Shown: piece by piece, positions 33,492 through 41,288 of the stretch
Numbering within the stretch: the stretch's first letter is position 1
How the letters are laid out: each line of letters opens with the position of its first letter
Source of the DNA: Flavobacterium coralii
GTDB taxonomy: Bacteria; Bacteroidota; Bacteroidia; Flavobacteriales; Flavobacteriaceae
Length of the DNA stretch: 64,000 nt
NCBI RefSeq assembly: GCF_019891545.1
Contig: NZ_JAHDIU010000005.1
Span: forward strand, 1 to 64,000
Direction of reading: 5' to 3'
Made by a program: the position numbers and the translations under genes
The notes under the pieces: model-generated
Seen by the model: only the letters and a program-made list of their open reading frames with translations
What the model was told of the DNA's origin: nothing
Databases searched by the model: none

Positions 33492-35165
33492 ATGTACAAT
33501 AATTTTATGATTAATGATTGGGAAGAAGGCAATAATATAGAATTTAAAAGTTTACGTAAGGTAATCGGTAAAACTTCCGATGTATCATCCTTGTCAGAGA
33601 CTTGTGTGTGTTTTGCAAATGCTCAAGGTGGCTACATAATTGTTGGAATCGAAGACAAAGACAAGCAGCCCCCTGCCAATCAAAAAATTAATCTCTCCGA
33701 CATAAATAAGTTGATTTCGAGACTTAGAACTCTTACAGATGGTGTTGGTATTGTCCATCCAGAAATACACACTCACGAAAACGGAGCCGAATACTTCTCG
33801 ATTCAGATTTTGCCATCAACAAGAGTAATCGCTACAACTTCAACCGGAAAAGTTTTGATGCGTATATCGGACAACTGTTATGCCGTTAAAAGTGAAGAAT
33901 TAACGGATCTTGCCGCCGAGAAAAATGCTTTTCAATGGGAGCTGGCAGTAGTGCAAAAAGTCGTTTTAAGTCAAGCCGATGCGGAACAGAAATCTTATTT
34001 TTTATTTCATATTAAGAAATCTGATAAGGTCTCTGATTTTATCAAAGATAAAACAGATGAAGAGATTTTAGAGCACTACCAACTTGTTGCTCCAAGCGGT
34101 TACTTAACAAATTTAGGAATACTTTGGATTGGCACTTCGGCTCAGAGAGCAAGGTTAAGTTATCCAATAACCTTTCAATATATTGTTTATAATGAGCGAG
34201 AGGAAAAAATTAGGAAAAAAGAATGGCATTTCCATCTTCATAATCCAATGCAGTTGTTATTAGAAATTGAAAAAGAAGCGGTTGAACTTACTTATTCGAC
34301 AGAGCTATCAAATGGGCTTTTTCGTAATACATTGAGAAATTATCCGAAAGAAGTTATTCGGGAACTGCTTATCAATACAATAGCACATAAAAGGTATACG
34401 ACTTCGGGCGATATATTTTTAGAAGTTTACTCAGATCATGTCGTATTTACAAATCCAGGAGGGTTGCCATTGGGAATATCAAAAAATAATATTTTGCATG
34501 AGAGGCAAAGACGGAACCCACATTTAATACAGATATTGCATGATTTGAAACTTATGGAAGGAGAAGGTTCAGGATATGATTTAATATATGAAAAGCTAAG
34601 TCTTGATGCAAAACCTTTCCCAGAACTTGAAAGCAGTTACAATAAAATGAGTGTTTCGGTATATTCGAATGTTGTTGACGAAGAGGCGTTATCTGTAATC
34701 GACTATGTGAATAAGCATTATCCGTTAACTCAAAAGGAAATTATTAGTCTTGGTATTATAGCAACAATGAAGAAAATTTTATCAACTCAACTCTCAACTG
34801 CATTACAGCTTAACCAAGAGGATAAGTTAAAATATTGGATAGGAAATCTGTTAGAACAAAAAATCATTATCATAAGAGGAAAGAAAAAAGCTGCAGAATA
34901 CCTTCTCAATCCTGATTTGTTTTCGAAAGCTAAATTAAAGTTAATTCCATCTTTGAAAACAATTGAGCCCTATCAACTAAAATTGTTGGTAACTGAATAT
35001 CTGAAATATAATGGTGAGAGTAAGATGACAGAGATTCAGGAACAACTCAAAGAGGCAGATGTCGAAGATATTAGAAAGATGGTTTATGGGATGGTTAAAA
35101 ACGGTGAACTTTCTACTACAGGGGGTAACAAAAACCGTAAATATTTTTTAAAAAAAAATAAATAA
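33492..35165 (+). CDS. AlbA_2/Schlafen-type DNA-binding protein with HATPase_c_4 domain
   Basis: A 557-aa accessory protein. Residues ~10-130 form the AlbA_2 (Schlafen-like) domain: EGNNIEFKSLRK, CVCFANAQGGYIIVGIEDKD and LPSTRVIATTSTGKVLMRIS. Residues ~280-390 match the HATPase_c_4 pattern (KEVIRELLINTIAHKRYTTS, VVFTNPGGLPLGISKN, GEGSGYDLIYEKL). The C-terminus reads as one or two winged helices (TQKEIISLG, EQLKEADVEDIRKMVYGMVK). Proteins of this layout are widespread predicted regulators or defence-associated ATPases. The gene is AT-rich and surrounded by AT-rich spacers, pointing to acquisition. A second ATG five codons in is also possible. Confidence 0.82.
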   Translation: MYNNFMINDWEEGNNIEFKSLRKVIGKTSDVSSLSETCVCFANAQGGYIIVGIEDKDKQPPANQKINLSDINKLISRLRTLTDGVGIVHPEIHTHENGAEYFSIQILPSTRVIATTSTGKVLMRISDNCYAVKSEELTDLAAEKNAFQWELAVVQKVVLSQADAEQKSYFLFHIKKSDKVSDFIKDKTDEEILEHYQLVAPSGYLTNLGILWIGTSAQRARLSYPITFQYIVYNEREEKIRKKEWHFHLHNPMQLLLEIEKEAVELTYSTELSNGLFRNTLRNYPKEVIRELLINTIAHKRYTTSGDIFLEVYSDHVVFTNPGGLPLGISKNNILHERQRRNPHLIQILHDLKLMEGEGSGYDLIYEKLSLDAKPFPELESSYNKMSVSVYSNVVDEEALSVIDYVNKHYPLTQKEIISLGIIATMKKILSTQLSTALQLNQEDKLKYWIGNLLEQKIIIIRGKKKAAEYLLNPDLFSKAKLKLIPSLKTIEPYQLKLLVTEYLKYNGESKMTEIQEQLKEADVEDIRKMVYGMVKNGELSTTGGNKNRKYFLKKNK

Positions 35166-35246
35166 AAATAAAACTGATAAAATAAAAACATAAAATATTG
35201 ATTTACAAAATATTAAGCGTTTTATTATCAAAAATAAAAATAAATA
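35166..35246. other. Low-complexity A/T spacer
   Basis: A/T-only runs with repeated AATAAA, after the AlbA_2 gene. No gene or RNA is visible. Confidence 0.5.
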
Positions 35247-35270
35247 AACCCGGCACATCTGCACCGGGTT
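35229..35270 (-). terminator. lepA terminator
   Basis: Stem AACCCGG (35247-35253) and CCGGGTT (35264-35270) with a 10-nt loop; on the minus strand it is followed by TATTTATTTTTATTTTTG. Confidence 0.8.
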
Positions 35271-35301
35271 CTATTATCTAAAATCTGTTATCTTTTTTCT
35301 A

Positions 35302-35330
35302 ATTCCCCCTTCGGGGGTTAGGGGGTTTAG
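35302..35330. repeat. C/G-tract hairpin just after lepA
   Basis: TTCCCCCTTCGGGGGTTAGG followed by GGGTTTAG: a CCCCC-TTC-GGGGG hairpin with a second G-run. The last bases reach the lepA stop. Similar C/G-tract hairpins are dispersed in Bacteroidetes genomes; only one copy was seen here. Confidence 0.45.
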
Positions 35331-37123
35331 TCATTCAACTTAAGCACCGCCATAAACGCCTGTTGCGGTATCTCTACGTTACCTACTTGGCGCATACGCT
35401 TTTTACCGGCTTTCTGCTTTTCGAGTAGTTTACGCTTACGCGAAATATCACCACCGTAACACTTGGCGGTAACATCTTTACGCAGTGCCTTAATGGTTTC
35501 ACGTGCTATAATTTTGGCACCAATGGCTGCCTGTATCGGTATGTCGAACTGCTGGCGCGGTATAAGCTCCTTCAGCTTTTCGCACATCTTTTTACCAATG
35601 TTGTAGGCATTGTCCTCGTGTATAAGGGCACTAAGGGCATCTACGTTTTGTGCATTAAGCAGCACATCAAGCCTTACCAGCTTACTGGTACGCATGCCAA
35701 TAGGATGGTAGTCAAATGATGCGTACCCTTTAGATACCGTTTTAAGCCTGTCATAAAAGTCGAATACAATCTCGGCAAGCGGCATATCAAACGTAAGCTC
35801 AACACGCTCGGGCGTCAGGTACGTTTGGTTGGTTATCTGCCCGCGCTTGTCAATACAAAGGCTCATAACCTGCCCCACAAAGTCGGCCTTAGTAATTATG
35901 GTTGCCTTAATATACGGCTCCTCTACCCTGTCAAGCTTGCTTGGCTCGGGCAGGTCGCTCGGGTTGTTTACTATAAATGCTTTTTCAGGCTCTTTTTTGG
36001 TATAGGCAAAGTAAGATACGTTGGGTACGGTTGTAATAACCGTCATGTTAAACTCACGCTCCAAACGCTCCTGCACGATCTCCATGTGCAGCATGCCCAA
36101 AAACCCGCATCGGAAACCAAAGCCCAATGCCGCCGAACTCTCCGGTGAGAATACAAGCGAAGCATCGTTTAGCTGTAGCTTTTCCATACTATTACGGAGC
36201 TCTTCATAATCTTCGGTATCAACCGGGTAAATACCCGCAAAAACCATCGGCTTCACGTTCTCGAAACCGGCAATCATATTCTGCGTTGGTGTTTTGGCAT
36301 CGGTAATGGTATCACCCACTTTTACCTCGCGCGCTTCTTTAATGCCCGAAATAAGGTAACCCACATCTCCGGCCTTTATCTGCTGCTTGGGCACCTGGTT
36401 CAGTTTCAGGGTACCAATTTCGTCAGCAAAGTATTCTTTGCCCGTAGCCATGAACTTAATTTTCTGGTTTTTGCTTATAGAGCCGTTTATCACACGGAAG
36501 ATAACCTCAATCCCACGGAACGGGTTATAAACCGAATCAAATATAAGCGCCTGTAGCGGCTCCTCTTCATCACCTTTTGGCGCAGGAACGCGTTCTACAA
36601 TGGCTTCAAGTATCTTATCTACACCAAAGCCGGTTTTACCGCTGGCAGGTATAATATCTTCGTGCTTGCAACCCAGTAGTTCTACTATATCATCGCTTAC
36701 CTCTTCCGGGTTTGCGCTTGGCAGGTCAACCTTATTAAGCACCGGTATAATTTCAAGGTCATTTTCCAAAGCCAGGTACAGGTTGCTTATGGTTTGCGCC
36801 TGTATGCTCTGTGCGGCATCCACAATAAGCAAAGCGCCCTCGCAGGCTGCAATGGAACGCGACACTTCATAAGAAAAGTCAACGTGCCCGGGAGTATCTA
36901 TAAGGTTAAGTATATATTTTTCGCCCTTATACATATACTCCATTTGTATGGCGTGGCTTTTTATGGTAATGCCCCTTTCGCGCTCCAAATCCATATTATC
37001 CAGCAACTGGGCCTGCTGTTCGCGTGCCGTTACGGTTTGTGTGGCATCAAGCAGGCGGTCGGCCAGGGTGCTTTTTCCGTGGTCGATATGGGCAATAATG
37101 CAAAAATTTCTAATGTTCTTCAT
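35327..37123 (-). CDS. lepA: Elongation factor 4 (LepA)
   Basis: A 598-aa translational GTPase that remodels or back-translocates stalled ribosomes. G-motifs are present: [18 protein letters not shown] (G1), [11 protein letters not shown] (G2), [12 protein letters not shown] (G3), [13 protein letters not shown] (G4) and the G5 [12 protein letters not shown]. Later blocks include [16 protein letters not shown] and the LepA-specific C-terminal domain [20 protein letters not shown], which contacts the peptidyl transferase center. Length is standard (about 595-600). It has a full promoter with a ~60-nt leader that can form a GCAGGC hairpin. Confidence 0.97.
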   Translation of the reverse strand: MKNIRNFCIIAHIDHGKSTLADRLLDATQTVTAREQQAQLLDNMDLERERGITIKSHAIQMEYMYKGEKYILNLIDTPGHVDFSYEVSRSIAACEGALLIVDAAQSIQAQTISNLYLALENDLEIIPVLNKVDLPSANPEEVSDDIVELLGCKHEDIIPASGKTGFGVDKILEAIVERVPAPKGDEEEPLQALIFDSVYNPFRGIEVIFRVINGSISKNQKIKFMATGKEYFADEIGTLKLNQVPKQQIKAGDVGYLISGIKEAREVKVGDTITDAKTPTQNMIAGFENVKPMVFAGIYPVDTEDYEELRNSMEKLQLNDASLVFSPESSAALGFGFRCGFLGMLHMEIVQERLEREFNMTVITTVPNVSYFAYTKKEPEKAFIVNNPSDLPEPSKLDRVEEPYIKATIITKADFVGQVMSLCIDKRGQITNQTYLTPERVELTFDMPLAEIVFDFYDRLKTVSKGYASFDYHPIGMRTSKLVRLDVLLNAQNVDALSALIHEDNAYNIGKKMCEKLKELIPRQQFDIPIQAAIGAKIIARETIKALRKDVTAKCYGGDISRKRKLLEKQKAGKKRMRQVGNVEIPQQAFMAVLKLND

Positions 37124-37188
37124 CTTCGTCTGTTATCAGGTGGCAGGCTAGCCTGCAAGGCTCTTGTAAAGGTAGCCCGATTAATCGG

Positions 37189-37218
37189 CAAATATAGTTA
37201 AAGTTAGCGAGTTACAAA
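37189..37218 (-). promoter_or_regulatory. Full lepA promoter
   Basis: Minus-strand TTTG (37215-37218), 18-nt spacer and TATATTTG (37189-37196): a textbook Bacteroidetes promoter. The transcription start should be near 37182. Confidence 0.75.
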
Positions 37219-37241
37219 GCGGTGCCAAGCGTATTGAAAGA

Positions 37242-37280
37242 ATAAAAAAAGTGCATCAGAAAGGGGGCTCTGATGCACTT
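37242..37280 (-). terminator. Strong terminator, transcript not identified
   Basis: Perfect 12-bp stem AAGTGCATCAGA (37249-37260) / TCTGATGCACTT (37269-37280) with an 8-nt loop, followed on the minus strand by TTTTTTTATT. It is 190 nt past the T9SS gene, which already has a nearer hairpin. Confidence 0.8.
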
Positions 37281-37417
37281 AATTAAAATAGCAGTAAATT
37301 CAGGGTTTACTTATTTCTCATTAGTGCTAAGGTACGAAAAATAATATACATATAACCTTTGACTAATGTTTTGTTATAAAAACTTTTAATTACAACGTTT
37401 TCGTGTTGATAAATAAC

Positions 37418-37447
37418 AAAGCAGCACCCATTTCAGGATGCTGCTTT
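37418..37447 (-). terminator. Terminator of the 1,063-aa T9SS cargo gene
   Basis: Stem AAAGCAGCA (37418-37426) / TGCTGCTTT (37439-37447), extended by a CC/GG pair; on the minus strand followed by GTTATTTATC. The poly-T is weak. Confidence 0.6.
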
Positions 37448-37468
37448 ACAATTATTTATCAGTGAAAT

Positions 37469-40400
37469 TTACTCTTTAATGAATTTTGAAGAGTAAGCTA
37501 CACCGGTTTTTGTTTTTAACTTAAGGATGTACATACCAGCCTCAAGGTTATTAACCTGCAATACAAGCTGGTTATTACCTGTAAAGTCCTGAGCAGTTTT
37601 ATATACTTCCTGGCCAAGTGTATTGTATATAACCACCTGTGCCGACTCATGACCGGCAGGAGCGTTGATGTAAAGCTCGCTACCGCTTAGCGGGTTAGGG
37701 AATAATGAGAAGCCTTTGGCATTTTCAACAACTTCATTACCCAGTGGCGTAGCCCTGAATACTATAGAGAACCTGCCTAAATCTTTACTTGCAGGGATGT
37801 CGTTATCTATAGTAAAACTAACGTTATTAACGTCATTCTCTGTAAGAAGCGTTTCTACGTTAAGATAGTTATCTTTAAGGAAAACGTCAAGTTCTTCAAA
37901 AGTACCAAGGTCAAGCTGCATTACATAGTCGGTTTTGCGGTATTGCCATATAGCAAGCGGAAGCTCCTCTTCTGCCACAGGCAGGTCGCGGTTTTCCATA
38001 GCTACATAGTTCTCACCATCTAAACGTGCAATATTCTCATCAAGGTTGGTAAGCTTAAGCGCATCATTTACATCCACATCGTTGTTCTGGGCTTCGCGAA
38101 AATCTATCCTTAAACCATCTGATGAAGTATCGCCTGCATCAAAAGCATCCTGATAATACAGGTTAAGGTCTATAAACGGGTTACCGTAAGTCCTGAATAC
38201 AGCAGTTTGTGCTGCGGTTGGCCTTTTGTCATTCTCATTAAAGGTAAGTTGTGGCGTACCTCCCAAAGTTGATGTTTGTACAAAGAATGCCTGGTATGGC
38301 TGTAAGTAACGTGTAGCTGCCGATGATGCATTACTCTTAGCACCTGTAGATGCATTAATGGTAACATAACCTCCGCGTCCGCCCGCTTGGCCTACTGTAG
38401 GTGTACCACCTAGTGTAGGATCCCAAACATAGTAGAAATTGGTAAGGTTATAAGAGTTGCTCATTACGCGGTTCATATCTACTACTGTATGGAAAGGGTT
38501 ACCTACAAAGCTATAGCCTCCGCTTGTGGTTGATAAGCCGCTAACAGCAACAGGGCCTTTTACAACAGCACCTGTAGAACGCAGCTTAGTGTTGGTTGGC
38601 ACGGCTGCATTAGATGTAATATCTGTACTTCTTGAACCCCTTATTAAAAGCCTGTATGGAGTACCGGCAGTTAATGTACCTAAAGTATTTGTAACTGCAC
38701 CCCACGACTGTGTACTGTTATTAAAAGTAAACATAGAAGGCGCTCCTGATGGTTGCCAGTCAAAACCGTTCACACCATCTGTAGCTGAAGGATCTGAGCC
38801 TGAAGAACCAGCACCTGTAATATGTGTACCGTAACCCGGGTTAGGGTCATCATCCCACGTTGAAGCATCTTCCTGCCAGTTTTCACGTATTGATGTAGTA
38901 GTGGTTACAGAAGAAGAAACAAGCCTGAAAGCACGACGTGCCGGGAAGCACTGCTCTGTAGTTACTGTTCCTGTAATTGTTCCGTCAAGCACACCTATCT
39001 GCCCTGTACGCTGCGGACTGAATGAGCACACCAGCGTAAGCATATTGTTCGTATTGAAATTACCTGAACGTACCCTTGCAACACCTGTAAGGTTCATTGG
39101 GTTAAGTGTGGTAACACCCGCAGCATTTTCTACTGTAAAGTTAGCGATGTTGTTGTTTTGTATAAACCCATCAGGTATGGTTTGTGCCGATGTACCCGAC
39201 ATATAAAGTTCTGAGCCTGTATCTGCCGCATCAATATAAGCAGTAGCATCTTTAGTTATGTTACCTTTAATGGTAAATAATTTACCATTAAGATCTATAG
39301 TAGCGCCTGCACCCATTACAAGGTCTTTCGCACCTGCGTTAGCAGTTAGTACGGGATAATTTGGCCTTCCTGCAGGAATGGTAACATTATTGTTCGCATT
39401 TGGTATACTTGCCGTCTGCCAGTTACCTGTAGTATTCCAGTCTGTACTCACGTTACCTGTCCATACGTTGGGAGAACAGTCAGGCCCTGTAATAGTAGTA
39501 GAAATTGCATCTTTAAGACTGGTATTTTCAAAACGGATAACGTGGTCTCCGCCCACCTCAAAATAAAGGTTACTAAAAGTAGCTATACCCTGCGCATTTG
39601 TTGTAACACTGGTTGTACCCAATAGCTGTCCCGGGCCAGTTTCCATATAAGCAGTAACTGTAAAACCTGCCTGTTGTACAACAGCCCCAAAAGAGTCGGC
39701 AAGCCTAACTGTAAAACTTGTCGGCATATAACCGTTACAGTCAGATGTAGTAGGCTGAGCTGTAATAACTAATTGCTGAGCAACACCTATAGACGGTTCG
39801 TTGTAAGCAATAAAAGCGGGGTCTGATGTACCACCCGGCTGGTATATAAGCCTGCGTGCATTAGCATAGTTAGCAGCAGTTATACCAAATTGCGAAAGGT
39901 CGGCAGTAAAGAACTTAAGCGTCCTGTTGGTATTTATAAAACCTGTATCAGCAGTACTGTTATTATTGTAAAAGTCCACATTCCAGTTACCTACAGTAGG
40001 AAAAAGCGTTTCGTTTGATAAGTTGATGCTTACAGCATTACCCACCATGTTTCCGCTTGCATCCTGAAAAAAGAGCTGGTCAACCCCTGTACTTGTAGGC
40101 TGTGCAATCTGGCTAACCAGTACATCCGGCACACCATCATTAATGTTGGCAAGGGTGATACCGTTAGCACTAAGGTTAAAGGTAAGTGTGCTGCCCGAAG
40201 GTATATTGGTAAGCCCGGTACCCAGGTCAAGGCCGTTTTCACCCATAGTAAGGTATGCTGCCTTCATGGCTCCGGTAGTAACCTGCGGATTAATAAAGGT
40301 ATTACTTGTAGTGTTGGCAAGCCCATCAGAAAGCGCTCCTACGCCAATATAGTAAGGGCCACTACTGCCTGCTGACGACGTAAGTGGCACAGTGGTAATT

Positions 40401-40660
40401 GGCAGCGCCCTGAATTTGGTGTTCTGATAAGTAATACCATTAGCTGTTAATTTCGCATCGTCAACACCTGTTGAGTAAACAGTACCATTCCAACGGAAGG
40501 CGAGAAGGTTGTGCGAAAGGTTTGGCTGTACACTGTTAATATTTCCGGTTCCTGAACCTGATGTCCAAAAGTTATTAAAATCAGTGTAAATACGCGTTAC
40601 CTGTGCATTTGCATAACCTATAAAAAAGCACAGTAATAAAGCAAAGTAATTTTTTCTCAT
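37469..40660 (-). CDS. Large T9SS cargo protein (sorting domain type A), 1,063 aa
   Basis: Signal peptide (MRKNYFALLLCFFIGYANA). Residues ~20-390 are a beta-rich region that includes a Big-like segment (PTSFTVRLADSFGAVVQQAG, GQLLGTTSVTTNAQGIATFS). From about residue 397 (NVWTGNVSTDWNTTGNWQ) it carries a G8-like/NVWTG repeat block, an FPARRAFRLVSSS block, NPFHTVVDMNRVM and YLQPYQAFFVQTS, all shared with the 681-aa gene at 41289. The end is a type A T9SS sorting domain (FSLFPNPLSGSELYINAP, LEAGMYILKLKTKTGVAYSS), so it should cross the outer membrane via T9SS and be anchored or released. It lies 9 nt downstream of a 68-aa small gene with which it forms an operon. No catalytic site was seen. Confidence 0.88.
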   Translation of the reverse strand: MRKNYFALLLCFFIGYANAQVTRIYTDFNNFWTSGSGTGNINSVQPNLSHNLLAFRWNGTVYSTGVDDAKLTANGITYQNTKFRALPITTVPLTSSAGSSGPYYIGVGALSDGLANTTSNTFINPQVTTGAMKAAYLTMGENGLDLGTGLTNIPSGSTLTFNLSANGITLANINDGVPDVLVSQIAQPTSTGVDQLFFQDASGNMVGNAVSINLSNETLFPTVGNWNVDFYNNNSTADTGFINTNRTLKFFTADLSQFGITAANYANARRLIYQPGGTSDPAFIAYNEPSIGVAQQLVITAQPTTSDCNGYMPTSFTVRLADSFGAVVQQAGFTVTAYMETGPGQLLGTTSVTTNAQGIATFSNLYFEVGGDHVIRFENTSLKDAISTTITGPDCSPNVWTGNVSTDWNTTGNWQTASIPNANNNVTIPAGRPNYPVLTANAGAKDLVMGAGATIDLNGKLFTIKGNITKDATAYIDAADTGSELYMSGTSAQTIPDGFIQNNNIANFTVENAAGVTTLNPMNLTGVARVRSGNFNTNNMLTLVCSFSPQRTGQIGVLDGTITGTVTTEQCFPARRAFRLVSSSVTTTTSIRENWQEDASTWDDDPNPGYGTHITGAGSSGSDPSATDGVNGFDWQPSGAPSMFTFNNSTQSWGAVTNTLGTLTAGTPYRLLIRGSRSTDITSNAAVPTNTKLRSTGAVVKGPVAVSGLSTTSGGYSFVGNPFHTVVDMNRVMSNSYNLTNFYYVWDPTLGGTPTVGQAGGRGGYVTINASTGAKSNASSAATRYLQPYQAFFVQTSTLGGTPQLTFNENDKRPTAAQTAVFRTYGNPFIDLNLYYQDAFDAGDTSSDGLRIDFREAQNNDVDVNDALKLTNLDENIARLDGENYVAMENRDLPVAEEELPLAIWQYRKTDYVMQLDLGTFEELDVFLKDNYLNVETLLTENDVNNVSFTIDNDIPASKDLGRFSIVFRATPLGNEVVENAKGFSLFPNPLSGSELYINAPAGHESAQVVIYNTLGQEVYKTAQDFTGNNQLVLQVNNLEAGMYILKLKTKTGVAYSSKFIKE

Positions 40661-40669
40661 TTTTTAAGA

Positions 40670-40876
40670 CTAAGATTTAGAAACTTTTATTTTTTGGGTT
40701 AAATAATAACCTGCACATGATGCGATAATTAATGAAGCAGCATAAGAAGTTATACCGGCTTCCGGCTCATCATTAACATCATCGTCAAAACCAGGTTGTG
40801 CATAAACTGCGGGGGCAGTAATTAAAAATAGCATTATACATGCAGGAATTAATTTAATACGGCTTAAATAGTTCAT
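40670..40876 (-). CDS. Small GFDDDV membrane protein, T9SS partner 1
   Basis: A 68-aa protein with signal peptide (about 1-26, ending AVYA), a short acidic segment QPGFDDDVNDEPEA, one membrane helix (about 44-59, ending CAGYYL) and a basic tail (QKIKVSKS). The mature protein would be only about 42 residues. The sibling at 41063 has GFDDDV at exactly the same positions (29-34). The layout (acidic motif, helix, basic tail) is that of a C-terminal sorting signal such as PEP-CTERM or PID-CTERM, but on an almost empty protein. It is first in an operon, 9 nt before the 1,063-aa T9SS cargo gene. Function unknown. Confidence 0.8.
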   Translation of the reverse strand: MNYLSRIKLIPACIMLFLITAPAVYAQPGFDDDVNDEPEAGITSYAASLIIASCAGYYLTQKIKVSKS

Positions 40877-40909
40877 CTACAATTTTTTTAAAATTAATCA
40901 GAATAACTG

Positions 40910-40917
40910 CAAATGTA
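40910..40917 (-). promoter_or_regulatory. -7 element of the 68-aa/1,063-aa operon
   Basis: Plus-strand CAAATGTA reads TACATTTG on the minus strand, 33 nt before the ATG. The palindrome ATCGTTAACGAT (40928-40939) lies just upstream, in the -18 to -33 area. Confidence 0.5.
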
Positions 40918-41005
40918 AGAAAATGAAATCGTTAACGATAATTTAAGTGTAAATTTGTAATAATTTATTGATAAAACTGTTTTTTAAAGTAATAATTATG
41001 AAATA

Positions 41006-41037
41006 ATTAAAAAAAGCGCCACTTATAGTGGCGCTTT
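41006..41037 (-). terminator. Terminator of the 681-aa/73-aa operon
   Basis: Perfect 11-bp stem AAAGCGCCACT (41013-41023) / AGTGGCGCTTT (41027-41037) with the loop TAT, followed on the minus strand by TTTTTTAATT. It separates the two T9SS/small-protein operons. Confidence 0.85.
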
Positions 41038-41062
41038 ATGGGTTACAATTGCAAATAAATTA

Positions 41063-41284
41063 TTAATTCCTGATTTGCTTTTGTGAAACAGATTTTTTTA
41101 TTAAATAATAGCCTGCAAATACTCCAAGCATTAGCCCTGCTATTGCAAAAGGCTGTGCAGGGACTTCTTCCGGCTCATCATCAACATCGTCATCAAAACC
41201 GGTTTGTGCTGTTGCAACCGGGGCAGAAAAAAGAAAGATTGCCAGTATTAACAATTTATGTATCGGGTTTATTTTAAGTTTCAT
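41063..41284 (-). CDS. Small GFDDDV membrane protein, T9SS partner 2
   Basis: A 73-aa paralogue of the 68-aa gene at 40670: signal peptide (about 1-26, ending VATA), QTGFDDDVDDEPEEVPAQP, one helix (FAIAGLMLGVFAGYYLIKK) and a basic tail (SVSQKQIRN). Shared elements are GFDDDV, DEPE and AGYYL. It starts 4 nt after the stop of the 681-aa T9SS gene and is followed by a terminator, so it is the second gene of that operon. The gene order relative to its cargo is inverted compared with the neighbouring pair. Function unknown. Confidence 0.8.
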   Translation of the reverse strand: MKLKINPIHKLLILAIFLFSAPVATAQTGFDDDVDDEPEEVPAQPFAIAGLMLGVFAGYYLIKKSVSQKQIRN

Positions 41285-41288
41285 ATTA

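Larger units (their letters stand above)
37124..37468. other. 345-nt intergenic region with promoter, hairpins and possible small RNA
   Basis: This holds, in minus-strand order, the terminator of the 1,063-aa T9SS gene (37418-37447), an unexplained stretch of about 140 nt, a second strong minus-strand terminator (37242-37280), the lepA promoter (37189-37218) and a palindrome in the lepA leader, GCAGGCTAGCCTGC (37143-37156). No ORF longer than a few codons lies between the two terminators. Confidence 0.6.

Noticed and set aside
33492-35165. Complete defence island around the AlbA_2 gene
   Set aside because: No nuclease, methylase, toxin or second defence gene lies alongside; the flanks are Bax1 and lepA.
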